A stretch of 37,338 nucleotides of DNA from a virus. Below the pieces are notes generated by a model. The model saw only the letters and a program-made list of their open reading frames with translations, did no database searches and was not told the DNA's origin. Below are positions 1 through 6,578 of the stretch, piece after piece. Position numbers and translations under genes: made by a program. Position 1 is the first letter of the stretch; every line of letters starts with the position of its first letter. The stretch lies in IMG/VR virus record IMGVR_UViG_3300023179_000269, positions 1 through 37,338 of that record, one strand, 5' to 3'.

Positions 1-299
1 GCGCATTGAGCTCGCTCGCGCGCCGTCTTCGCCTGATGCTCTGAATGCGTGAGCCATTCCGTGTTCGCAGGATCGAGGTCCGCCCCGCCATCCCGCCGCT
101 CGCGCTTGTGATCGAGCACAATGCGCTCGCCCGGCTTGGCCCTAGCCACCGCCGCCGCATAGTCCGTGTCTGCCCGCCTGCGCTCCCGCAGCGCGATCCA
201 TTCGCGCGATTGGTAGAACGGTTCAGCCACCTTCGGCAGCGCAGGCACCTTGACCGCTGGCCGCCCCAGCTTGCCCGGTAGGCCCCGCAATCCCGCCAC
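1..299 (-). CDS. HNH endonuclease, C-terminus cut by window edge
   Basis: Reading leftward from a GTG at 299, the frame stays open to the window edge (99 full codons). It contains an HNH-nuclease core: the LDHKRERRDGG segment with the first His, the ANTEW segment with the Asn, and SEHQAKTAR with the last His. Phage HNH proteins of this size sit beside the terminase genes and assist DNA cleavage in packaging (HK97 gp74 is the studied example). The GTG at 299 follows a GAGAGG ribosome site. A second in-frame GTG at 341 overlaps the stop of the preceding small ORF as GTGA and is an alternative start. The natural stop is not in the window. The small terminase at the opposite window edge lies on the same strand, which fits an HNH-TerS neighbourhood if the ends join. 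Confidence 0.75.
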   Translation of the reverse strand, partial: MAGLRGLPGKLGRPAVKVPALPKVAEPFYQSREWIALRERRRADTDYAAAVARAKPGERIVLDHKRERRDGGADLDPANTEWLTHSEHQAKTARERAQC

Positions 300-337
300 C
301 GTCACCTCTCGCCGACTATACCGAGTCCTACCCCCAT

Positions 338-439
338 TCACCCCCGGAGACGAACACCCAATATTTGACCCCGGAAAGCGGAACACTCTTGACACGTTCC
401 GGGGTATCTTTTCCGCCATTCTCGACTCTCACCACTCAT
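338..439 (-). CDS. possible 33-aa protein with CxxC
   Basis: A 33-residue frame begins with an ATG that overlaps the 3' end of the upstream gene by 11 bases. It ends in a TGA that overlaps a potential GTG start of the HNH gene (GTGA). It is basic and carries a single CQEC pair. I do not recognise it. The overlaps on both sides are the pattern of a coupled operon gene. There is no clear Shine-Dalgarno sequence, and an inverted repeat runs through it, so this stretch may instead be untranslated leader for the HNH gene. Confidence 0.3.
   Translation of the reverse strand: MSGESREWRKRYPGTCQECSAFRGQILGVRLRG
368..405. repeat. nested inverted repeat upstream of HNH gene
   Basis: ACCCCGGAA at 368-376 is mirrored by TTCCGGGGT at 397-405. 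Inside this lies GGAAC (380-384) against GTTCC (396-400). The arms are perfect and about 20 bases apart, so a long hairpin or a dyad binding site is possible. It lies just ahead of the HNH gene on the leftward transcript. No T-run follows on the minus strand, so a minus-strand terminator is not supported. Confidence 0.5.
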
Positions 440-905
440 CACAAGCCGCATCGAGCGCACCCGATCGCGCCGCCCACAGCCGCGCCAGGTCGCGCACCAC
501 GCGGCCATAGCGCATGCGAAATGCGTCCGACGTCTCACCCGATCGGCGCCCGCCCATCGCTTCCCACACGCGTTCCCAACGAAACCCGCCCGGCTCGTGC
601 CGCGTCTTCATCGCCAGCACCAGCGCTACCAGTGGACGGTTCGCCACCGCCACGCTTTCCATCAGGCAGCCCGGCTCCACGAACACCGCATCGCGCAAGG
701 CAATCTCACGCCGCCCGAGCCGCAGCCGCGGCTGTGCCTCGCTATCGGCATAGTCCATCACCTTGTCCCGCACGATCTCCGGCCAGCCAGACCTTGACCC
801 GCTGGCGAGAAACCCGCGCTCCGGATCAGGCGAGCACCGCAGCACCCGCCACGCTTCCATCAGCGTCTCTTCCATCGCTTCGAATTCGGCATCCTTCCTT
901 GCCAT
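429..905 (-). CDS. DUF6362-like phage protein
   Basis: 158 residues. The start is the ATG at 905, placed by an AGAGGAG ribosome site 6 bases upstream. The frame is open further upstream, but that part is the repeat-filled intergenic block. Features include an N-terminal EAWRVLRCSPDPERGFL segment, a GWPEIVRD motif, and a C-terminal half FRWERVWEAMGGRRSGETSDAFRMRYGR that reads like a helix-turn-helix. The combination recalls the DUF6362 family found near phage terminase and HNH genes. The family assignment is from memory and the function is unknown. Its position as the last early gene before the packaging genes would suit a late-transcription or packaging regulator, which is inference. One of the TGGAGCA repeats covers its start codon. 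Confidence 0.7.
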   Translation of the reverse strand: MARKDAEFEAMEETLMEAWRVLRCSPDPERGFLASGSRSGWPEIVRDKVMDYADSEAQPRLRLGRREIALRDAVFVEPGCLMESVAVANRPLVALVLAMKTRHEPGGFRWERVWEAMGGRRSGETSDAFRMRYGRVVRDLARLWAARSGALDAACDEW

Positions 906-1205
906 GCTCCACTCCTCTGTTTGGAAATAGGCGAATGGAGCAAAGTGCTCCATTTTCTGAAACCCTGAAAACCCATTATATCCAATAGGATAACTTACCT
1001 TCTCAACCCTTGGAAAAGAGGAATGGAGCAAATGGAGAACCAATCTGGCCCCAGTCCTTTGGCAAAAGCGTTTTGCATTGCTTGTGGCCGGTAGCCGGAA
1101 ATCCTGCTCCAAATGCTCCACATCGCTCCAAACCCGCAGAAATCTGCGGTTTTCCATGCTCCATTTTCGCAGAACCGGCATGATCGCGCCGCGCTCCATG
1201 GAGCA
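905..1205. other. dyad/iteron cluster, candidate replication origin
   Basis: This gene-free block holds eight exact copies of TGGAGCA or its complement TGCTCCA: 905-911, 936-942, 946-952, 1024-1030, 1105-1111, 1114-1120, 1157-1163 and 1199-1205. Three one-mismatch copies lie at 1033-1039, 1124-1130 and 1192-1198. Two pairs form perfect dyads: 9-bp arms around AAG at 934-954, and a gapless 12-bp palindrome at 1193-1204. Further palindromes lie at 1062-1076 (GCAAAA-GCG-TTTTGC) and 1134-1149 (CCGCAGA-AA-TCTGCGG). An A/T-rich stretch sits at about 966-1000. It directly follows the primase-helicase gene. Iterons plus an A/T-rich segment beside a replication gene is how many phage and plasmid origins look. 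A multi-operator control region is the alternative. Confidence 0.6.
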
Positions 1206-1230
1206 CACCGGCAGGCCCAAGCCATTGAAA

Positions 1231-3153
1231 TCACTTGAAGCCGGGGTCTTCCCACCCGCCCAGCGGATCGGCATTTTCACCCCCGATTTCAGGCCCCGGC
1301 GCATCCTCTTCCGGCGGCGGCCAGCGTCCGCTCTGGATCGCTTCCACGCTCGCGCCGGGCAGCGGGCGCACCTTCACCCACCATTCGCCGTTCGAGGTCT
1401 TCCGCTCGAACCCCTTGTCATGCATCGCATTGTTGAAGCCGCGGTTCTGCCACCCTTCGCCCTCGCTGGCCTTGGCCCACGCCTGATAGAGCGCATAGAG
1501 CTCGGACACGCGCACGCGCACAACCTTGGCATCGCCGCCCACCTCGCAGCACTGCGAAAGAAACCGGCCCAGCTCGTCACTCTTGTCGCGATAGGCCTGC
1601 GTCGCCTTGCGCACCTCGGCAGGCTCGATCAGCCCATGCTGGCGCCAGTCGCACAGCCCTTCCAGCAAGCGGTTGAGGATGCCGCTGGCTTCCTTGTCGC
1701 GCATGCGATCCTTCAGCTTGGCATCGATCTCATCCTTCGGGATCGTCACGGCCCAGGGCACTAGCTGCATGCGCCGCCAGATGCCTTCGGAGGTATCCTT
1801 GATTTTCGGCTTGTTGTTGCCGCTGATCGTCATCTTGAAGCTGGGCAGGAAGGTAAAGAACCCCTTGTTCAGATGCCGCGCATCCACCGGATCCTCGCCG
1901 GTCACCTGCTTGACTAACCCCTCGTTCAGTGTGCTGCCCTGCGCCGGTTCGGAAACCCGCAGGAAACGCACGCCAGGCAGCCGCGCGATATCGGGCGTGG
2001 CCTGATCGCCGCGCTTGTTCGCGCCCGTCTGCAGAAAGCTCTCGATGGGAATCGAACCGGCATAGTCCCCGGCGATATGCGCCACGGTTTCCACCCATGT
2101 GCCCTTGCCGTTTCGCCCGCTGCCATAGAAGAACGCCAGCTTCTGCGCGCTGGTGTTGCCCGTCAGCGATAGGCCGCCCCACTGGTGGATGAACCGCCGC
2201 ATCGTCGCATCGGGCTGCACCCGCTCGATAAAGGCATCATATTCTGGGCACTTGGCGCTGGGCCGATACTCGACCGCGCAAATCTTCGTCATCAAGTCCG
2301 CGCGGTCATGCTTGTCGAGCCGCAGCTTCCACCCCGTGGTATGCCATTCGCTCGCCCCGGCCTCGATCTCGGCCTGCGTGCGCTTCTCGGATCGCCGCAC
2401 AAGCCGCAGCGTGCCGTTCTGCACATTGATCGCCATCCGGTCCCGGTCAAAATCATCCGGCTGCACCGCGATCATCGGGAACGACTTCGCCAGCGCTGCC
2501 ACCATGGCAATCTTGCCGCCGCCCTCGCTGGTCCGCGCCCACGCGGCCAGCACATCGCTCTGCAGCTTGCGCTTGGTCAGATCGATCAGCCGGTCCGCCC
2601 GCTCGAGGCCATTGAGCCACGCCGCCACATCATCGCGCCGCTCGGCATTGATCCCGCGCAGATAGGCTGCATGGCCCTGATCCTCTTTCGCTGATCGCAG
2701 CGATTCCCACGCCATCATTGCCCGATCGCCCGAAAGCGCCTCCGGCTCCATGCCGCCCGTCGCCGCCAGCAGCTTCGCTTCCCAGCCAATGGCGCGCACC
2801 GTGGCATAAACGCTCTGCATCACCCGCGCCGGCGCCCGGTCCTTTTCCTCGCTCAGCAGATGCCAGCGCCGCCCATCCCACGCAAACCAGCCAATCTCGG
2901 CGCAAAAGCGAAAGTTGTGCCCATGCCGCATCAGCCACCGCTCGGCATTGCCCAGATCAGTCAGCGGCAGGCGCAGGCAGGCCCAATCACGGTCTGGATC
3001 GGCACCTGGCCTGATCCTCCCGTCCTGCCCACCCTGATCACCCCCCGCACCCCCACCAGATGCAGGCGCGGAAGGTCCACCCGGAGCAGAACCCGAAATT
3101 CCCGCTGGGGGCGGGGGCCCATCGCCCGCCAGTAAGTTGCGTCGCCGTGTCAT
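1231..3153 (-). CDS. D5/P4-type phage primase-helicase
   Basis: 640 residues. After a Gly/Pro-rich N-terminus (about 1-50) comes a D5_N-like region beginning near RWLMRHGHNFRFC. An SF3-type helicase follows, with Walker A GSGRNGKGT (344-352), an acidic segment RFLRVSEPAQG (397-406) and the sensor-like GNNKP (445-449), then IWRRMQLVPW. The family (P4-type phage/plasmid primase, D5 helicase) unwinds DNA at replication initiation. No PrimPol domain is visible at the N-terminus, so primer synthesis may come from another protein. The ATG overlaps the preceding stop (ATGA). The candidate origin follows its stop. Confidence in the helicase is high; a priming activity is not shown. Confidence 0.92.
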   Translation of the reverse strand: MTRRRNLLAGDGPPPPAGISGSAPGGPSAPASGGGAGGDQGGQDGRIRPGADPDRDWACLRLPLTDLGNAERWLMRHGHNFRFCAEIGWFAWDGRRWHLLSEEKDRAPARVMQSVYATVRAIGWEAKLLAATGGMEPEALSGDRAMMAWESLRSAKEDQGHAAYLRGINAERRDDVAAWLNGLERADRLIDLTKRKLQSDVLAAWARTSEGGGKIAMVAALAKSFPMIAVQPDDFDRDRMAINVQNGTLRLVRRSEKRTQAEIEAGASEWHTTGWKLRLDKHDRADLMTKICAVEYRPSAKCPEYDAFIERVQPDATMRRFIHQWGGLSLTGNTSAQKLAFFYGSGRNGKGTWVETVAHIAGDYAGSIPIESFLQTGANKRGDQATPDIARLPGVRFLRVSEPAQGSTLNEGLVKQVTGEDPVDARHLNKGFFTFLPSFKMTISGNNKPKIKDTSEGIWRRMQLVPWAVTIPKDEIDAKLKDRMRDKEASGILNRLLEGLCDWRQHGLIEPAEVRKATQAYRDKSDELGRFLSQCCEVGGDAKVVRVRVSELYALYQAWAKASEGEGWQNRGFNNAMHDKGFERKTSNGEWWVKVRPLPGASVEAIQSGRWPPPEEDAPGPEIGGENADPLGGWEDPGFK

Positions 3154-3359
3154 GCCTGCTGTGCTTTCGCCTCAGCCCCATGATAAAGCTTCGCCTCAGA
3201 TACGGGGTCTGCATCAAACTCACCGCACCAATCGCTGATATCTCGCTTTGGGAAAGCATGCGGCACCGAACGAATGCGACACTGCCCGAAATCCAAGAGC
3301 GACTCCTCGCCGCCTGCCTTCAGAAAAAACCGGCAAAAGCCGCACATGGAATTGCTCAC
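3150..3359 (-). CDS. small Cys-rich (zinc-knuckle-like) protein
   Basis: 69 residues from a GTG that overlaps the upstream stop (GTGA). Its own TGA overlaps the primase-helicase ATG. Cysteines fall as CGFC near the start, GQCR in the middle and DWCGEF, a spacing seen in small phage proteins that probably bind zinc or an iron-sulphur cluster. The specific role is unknown. Position suggests a replication accessory. An internal ATG at codon 5 is an alternative start. Confidence 0.75.
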   Translation of the reverse strand: MSNSMCGFCRFFLKAGGEESLLDFGQCRIRSVPHAFPKRDISDWCGEFDADPVSEAKLYHGAEAKAQQA

Positions 3360-4000
3360 GCCGCCATCCTCTCTTCATCAGCAGGGCGCACCGCCACCTT
3401 CGGCAGCCCGTCCCATGCCAGCGCGCGGCCCAGCACATCGGCGGCGCGCGCATCCTCGCAGTGCAGCGTCACGCCTGGGCCGAGGCCGCGCAGCTGCCCC
3501 AGCACCGATGGCGCCCAGTCCAGCACGCAGATGCCCGCCCCGCCCGCCACCAGCCACGCCAGTGGAGTCCCGAACACCGGCAGCACATCGTCGATGCCGA
3601 GCACGCAGCGCAGCAGCGCCCGGTGCCCCAGCACCAACCCCTCGCCGCGCAGCAGCGCCCATTCATCCGGCCGGGCAGACTGGACCGCGCAGACGTCGAT
3701 CACCTCGCCCGCCTCGCGCACTGCGAGCAGTAGCGCCGGGGCGCCGCCATCGTCGAAGTCGAACAGCCCGCCTTTGCCGATCGTCACCCGCGCCCGCGCC
3801 AGATCGCCCCGCACCAGCAGCGCATTGATCACCCCGCGCGGTGCGCCCATTTCCTCAAGCGCGACGACTGCCGCAAATGGCATCCGCACCGCCAGCCCCG
3901 CCAGCCAATCCCCCAGCGCGCTCGCCACCAGCCCCGCACTCTCGCGGCGCACCCCGTGGAAAGCTTCCAGCCCATCCGGAAAGGCGCGCCACGCGGTCAT
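3356..4000 (-). CDS. unknown protein of replication operon
   Basis: 214 residues, starting at an ATG that overlaps the GapR-like gene's stop and ending in a GTGA overlap with the next gene. The protein is Ala/Leu/Gly-rich and appears soluble, with a likely alpha/beta core: [33 protein letters not shown] and [17 protein letters not shown] do not recognise a family. The helicase two genes downstream lacks a visible priming domain, so this is a candidate partner, but no catalytic motif can be named with confidence. Similar proteins sit beside primase-helicases in sphingomonad prophages, as far as I recall. Confidence 0.75.
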   Translation of the reverse strand: MTAWRAFPDGLEAFHGVRRESAGLVASALGDWLAGLAVRMPFAAVVALEEMGAPRGVINALLVRGDLARARVTIGKGGLFDFDDGGAPALLLAVREAGEVIDVCAVQSARPDEWALLRGEGLVLGHRALLRCVLGIDDVLPVFGTPLAWLVAGGAGICVLDWAPSVLGQLRGLGPGVTLHCEDARAADVLGRALAWDGLPKVAVRPADEERMAA

Positions 4001-4368
4001 GCCGATGCCTTGGCCTTCTTGCGCGCCGCCGCATTGATCGGCACCACCGGCCCGCCGTTCACCTGCATGGAAATCGCCTCCGGCATGGCATCAAGCCGCG
4101 CCAGCACGTCGCCCATGGGCGTGCCTTCCAGCCCTTCCATGCCCAGCGCCGCCTTGTAGGTGTCGAGCACGGCCTCATATTCGCGCCGGTCATCCGGCTT
4201 CATCTTTCGCAACTTCACGATCTGGCGCATGATCTTCGGATCATATCCGGTCGATTTCGCCTCGGCGTAGACGTCCCTGATATCGTCGCCGATACCCTTT
4301 TTCTCTTCCTCGAGGCTTTCGATCCGCTCGATCAGCAGCCGCAGCCGGTAATCACTCGCTTCCGCCAT
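3997..4368 (-). CDS. GapR/DUF2312 family DNA-binding protein
   Basis: 123 residues. The ATG at 4368 is set by an AAGGA site 7 bases upstream. The N-terminal 75 residues match the family signature: [17 protein letters not shown], then [15 protein letters not shown] and [19 protein letters not shown]. GapR (DUF2312/UPF0335) proteins are alphaproteobacterial, form coiled-coil dimers or tetramers, and in Caulobacter bind overtwisted DNA ahead of moving polymerases to assist topoisomerases. A phage copy inside the replication operon suggests a role in phage replication, or competition with host GapR. The C-terminal ~45 residues ([18 protein letters not shown] onward) look like an extension beyond the usual domain. 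Confidence 0.92.
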   Translation of the reverse strand: MAEASDYRLRLLIERIESLEEEKKGIGDDIRDVYAEAKSTGYDPKIMRQIVKLRKMKPDDRREYEAVLDTYKAALGMEGLEGTPMGDVLARLDAMPEAISMQVNGGPVVPINAAARKKAKASA

Positions 4369-4540
4369 CGCCTTGTCCTTCCACCAGTCCAAACCAGTCG
4401 GCCACGATGGCCGCCTCGTGATCAATTTCGATGGGATGCAGCACCGCCTGCCGCAGCAGCATCGCGCTCGCGCGCCGCGTGCCCCGCCGCCCGCGCTTCT
4501 CGGCAGCCCTGCGCCGCCGCTGCTGGTCCTTGAAGCTCAC
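4352..4540 (-). CDS. small basic protein, unknown
   Basis: 62 residues from a GTG overlapping the upstream stop (GTGA), with its 3' end overlapping the GapR-like start by 17 bases. The first half is very basic ([17 protein letters not shown]), and the second half holds a short amphipathic stretch around [15 protein letters not shown]. The basic part could bind nucleic acid. I do not recognise a family. Coupling to its neighbours is the main support. Confidence 0.6.
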   Translation of the reverse strand: MSFKDQQRRRRAAEKRGRRGTRRASAMLLRQAVLHPIEIDHEAAIVADWFGLVEGQGDGGSE

Positions 4541-4722
4541 TGGTCTGCCCCCAGAATCGCCCGGATCGCATCAATCTCGGCCTGCGCTTTGATCACATCG
4601 CAACCCGGCCCCTCCGTTGCCAGTTCGGCAGCGCGCCCAGCGCGAAACTGCAGCTCGCGCGCCAATGTGTAGACCCGCCACCGCGGCAGCGCGGTGGGCC
4701 CAATCTCCTGATAGGCTGACAT
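4537..4722 (-). CDS. small helical protein, unknown
   Basis: 61 residues: MSAYQEIGPTALPRWRVY followed by a long helical segment rich in Ala/Glu/Arg (TLARELQFRAGRAAELATEG, then KAQAEIDAIRAILG). The start lies 12 bases after the preceding stop, and the TGA overlaps the next GTG. No known family. Composition fits a small dimerising helical protein. Confidence 0.7.
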   Translation of the reverse strand: MSAYQEIGPTALPRWRVYTLARELQFRAGRAAELATEGPGCDVIKAQAEIDAIRAILGADQ

Positions 4723-4734
4723 GGAAATGTCCTC

Positions 4735-5058
4735 TCAGTCGGAAAACGTATTGCTCTCGCGCACACGCCCGGGCGGCGGCATGGCGGCGTCAGCCGACAT
4801 CAGTACGCCCGGCGGCGACTCCGCATCAGCGGACGCCAAGACTTTGCCCGCATGTTCCAATTCGGATTCCTTGATCGCATCGCCCACGTGCAGGCCCTGT
4901 CGGATCATCTCGATTTGCACCTCGATGCTCTGCGCGATGATCTCGGCCCGCTCGCGCTCATCGGCGTTGCGGCGGGCCACGGTTTCGGCAGCGCGCTTGC
5001 GACTGCACAGAAAGGCGAGCACATCGTCGCGCTCGTCCAGATCGGTCCGCACATCCAT
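4735..5058 (-). CDS. helical protein, unknown
   Basis: 107 residues. The ATG at 5058 shares its A with the stop of the upstream gene (TGATG). The first two thirds are charged and helical (RKRAAETVARRNADERERAEIIAQSIEVQ), probably a coiled coil. The C-terminal third is Pro/Ala/Ser-rich and looks disordered. No function can be named. The frame is open upstream of 5058, but that part is in the wrong frame of the upstream gene. Confidence 0.7.
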   Translation of the reverse strand: MDVRTDLDERDDVLAFLCSRKRAAETVARRNADERERAEIIAQSIEVQIEMIRQGLHVGDAIKESELEHAGKVLASADAESPPGVLMSADAAMPPPGRVRESNTFSD

Positions 5059-5642
5059 CACGCTGCCCGTCCTTCCCTGTCCAGCCCCGGCAGCGCGGCG
5101 CTGCCCGGCTCGTCGGCGGTCCACCGCCCGGTTTCCACGATCTTCACGCGGCGAAAGCAGCGCCCGGCGCCGCTGTGCGCCAGCTCGATCAGGCCTTCCT
5201 CGCCCAGCAGCTTCACGCGGTAGCGCGCCGCATCGGCATCGCGCAGGTGCGCCGCCTCGGCCAGTTGAGCATTGGTCGGGCAGGGCAGGCCAAGGTTCGC
5301 CGCGCGCACCAGCGCCATGTAGATCCGGCCCGCCTCGGTCTCGCGCCAGGCCTCGTCCACGCTCACCCGCGTCTTGCGCCCGCGCTCATCGGCGGCGGCG
5401 CGGCTCTGCGGCCGCGCGCGCTGCAAGGCATAGCGCCACATGCCGGGGCCAAGCCGCACATTGGGCAGCTTCACGATTTCGCCCGTGCGCGCCCATTCGT
5501 TGACCAGTTGCTGCACCGGGTGCGAAGGAATGCCGCTCGGCCCGGTGCCATAGATCGCCTGTTGCCCCGCCGCCGCGCCGGCAAACCATTCCTCGAGCTG
5601 CCCGATATCGACATAGCTCGTGCCCAGAAACGCGCCGTTCAC
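5058..5642 (-). CDS. winged-helix protein, possible replication initiator or regulator
   Basis: 194 residues from a GTG overlapping the upstream stop (GTGA). The N-terminal part (IGQLEEWFAGAAAGQQAIYG, then HPVQQLVNEWARTGEIV) is of unknown fold. The C-terminal part (about 115-180) reads as a winged helix: TNAQLAEAAHLRDADAARYRV gives two helices with a recognition helix, LLGEEGLIELAHS the third helix and turn, and RCFRRVKIVETGRW the wing. This points to sequence-specific DNA binding. It could recognise the dyad cluster downstream, which is inference only. Confidence 0.72.
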   Translation of the reverse strand: MNGAFLGTSYVDIGQLEEWFAGAAAGQQAIYGTGPSGIPSHPVQQLVNEWARTGEIVKLPNVRLGPGMWRYALQRARPQSRAAADERGRKTRVSVDEAWRETEAGRIYMALVRAANLGLPCPTNAQLAEAAHLRDADAARYRVKLLGEEGLIELAHSGAGRCFRRVKIVETGRWTADEPGSAALPGLDREGRAA

Positions 5643-5914
5643 TGCTTGCCCTCCCGCGCAAAAGCCACGGCATGCTCGCGCACCATGGCTTCCAGCGTAT
5701 TGTTGACGACGCCGATCTGATGCCGGTGCCAATGCGCCGGGCCCGATGCGATCACGAAGCCGGTTTCGCCAATCAGCGCGCTGATCGAGGCGGCCTGCAC
5801 ATCGGGAAATGGCAAGCCTTGCGCAAACTGCTCGCGCCCCCAATCGCTCACCACCACGCGCAGCCGCGCGTTGAGGTTGTCCATCATGGACTTGATCTGT
5901 GCCGGATCGCTCAT
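5639..5914 (-). CDS. small protein, unknown
   Basis: 91 residues, linked by ATGA at its start and GTGA at its end to its neighbours. The sequence looks like a compact folded protein (DNLNARLRVVVSDWGREQFA, then GPAHWHRHQIGVVNNTLEAM), with a His/Trp-rich middle. No recognised domain. Its place between the CII-like and winged-helix genes suggests early regulation or replication. Confidence 0.72.
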   Translation of the reverse strand: MSDPAQIKSMMDNLNARLRVVVSDWGREQFAQGLPFPDVQAASISALIGETGFVIASGPAHWHRHQIGVVNNTLEAMVREHAVAFAREGKQ

Positions 5915-6387
5915 CCCCGCCCCCGTTCCCGGATCTGCGCCAGCGCACTGGCCATCTGGTGGCCCACGCGCATCAGATCCTGCAGATGCCCTTCCGCCGC
6001 GCTGGCTTCGGTATCGGTCACCATGCCGTCAGCCAGCGCGTTCGCGATCTCGCCCGAAAGCTGGCCGAGTTCCTTCGAAAGCTGCATCACCAGCCACGAA
6101 AGCGAACCTTCATCCGCCGCCAGATCGACATGCGGGACAAACAGCCCGCCCAGCAGCTTGCACATCTGCTCGGTCACCACCGGGCGCGGCGCGATCAGTT
6201 CAAGGTTCACCAGATCGGCCACATTGATGAAGTGATCGGGATCGTTGCGGTTCGCCCAGCGCCCGACGACGCTCTTGCCCTTTTCAAGGCTGGCCGCAGC
6301 CCCCTCGATCCCGCCGAGCGAGCCCACCAGCTCGCCCGTCGCCAGCTTGAGCGCCCGCGCCCGCGCATCCCGCCCCAGCGCGCTCAT
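5911..6387 (-). CDS. phage CII-type regulatory protein (CP76-like)
   Basis: 158 residues; the start overlaps the stop of the small ORF before it (ATGA). The N-terminal ~75 residues resemble the phage regulatory protein CII/CP76 family: a helix-turn-helix in GSLGGIEGAAASLEKGKSVVGRW followed by NVADLVNLELIAPRPVVTEQM. The C-terminal half is helical (SWLVMQLSKELGQLSGEIANA) and may oligomerise. Such proteins control early or lysogeny promoters. The family call is by pattern and moderately certain; the target promoter is unknown. Confidence 0.75.
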   Translation of the reverse strand: MSALGRDARARALKLATGELVGSLGGIEGAAASLEKGKSVVGRWANRNDPDHFINVADLVNLELIAPRPVVTEQMCKLLGGLFVPHVDLAADEGSLSWLVMQLSKELGQLSGEIANALADGMVTDTEASAAEGHLQDLMRVGHQMASALAQIRERGRG

Positions 6388-6578
6388 TCCGCTGCGTCCG
6401 GAAAATCGGTTGCCGTCTCTCCGGCTGTCACGTCTGCACCTGGACGTTCACGTTCAGCTCTGAGGGTATCGGCTGACTGCCTCCGGGCGGCATCCCTTGG
6501 CCCTGCAACGCTCAACCGCCCGTCGGTCCCCGGAGGCTGCAGGCAAATCGTTGCCGTCTCTCCGGCTGTCACGTCCAT
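6384..6578 (-). CDS. small low-complexity protein with repeated DVTAGETAT
   Basis: 64 residues from the ATG at 6578, which lies inside the end of the HTH gene (10-base overlap), to a TGA overlapping the CII-like ATG. It exactly fills the space between two real genes and carries the peptide DVTAGETAT twice, from a 25-bp in-frame direct repeat. Otherwise it is Ala/Arg/Pro/Thr-rich with no predicted fold. It may be a real coupled gene, or a repeat-bearing control region that happens to stay open. An earlier in-frame ATG at 6635 is less likely because it lies deeper inside the HTH gene. Confidence 0.45.
   Translation of the reverse strand: MDVTAGETATICLQPPGTDGRLSVAGPRDAARRQSADTLRAERERPGADVTAGETATDFPDAAE
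6410..6575. repeat. pair of 25-bp direct repeats
   Basis: The segments 6410-6434 and 6551-6575 are identical over 25 bases, beginning TTGCCGTCTC and ending GCTGTCACGTC. They are 141 bases apart, a multiple of three. The second copy spans the stop of the HTH gene and the start of the 64-residue ORF. Both lie between the early HTH gene and the CII-like gene, so they could be protein-binding sites as well as peptide repeats. Confidence 0.85.

Noticed and set aside
300-341. HNH start at the GTG at 341
   Set aside because: Possible by its GTGA overlap, but it lacks a ribosome site, while the GTG at 299 has GAGAGG at good spacing; kept only as an alternative.
1134-1154. Intrinsic terminator after CCGCAGA...TCTGCGG
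   Set aside because: The loop would be too tight and the T-run is short; no plus-strand gene ends nearby.
906-1304. Open frame extending the DUF6362-like gene upstream to 1304
   Set aside because: It runs through the repeat block, repeats the same short peptides because of the DNA repeats, and overlaps the primase-helicase; the ATG at 905 has a proper ribosome site.
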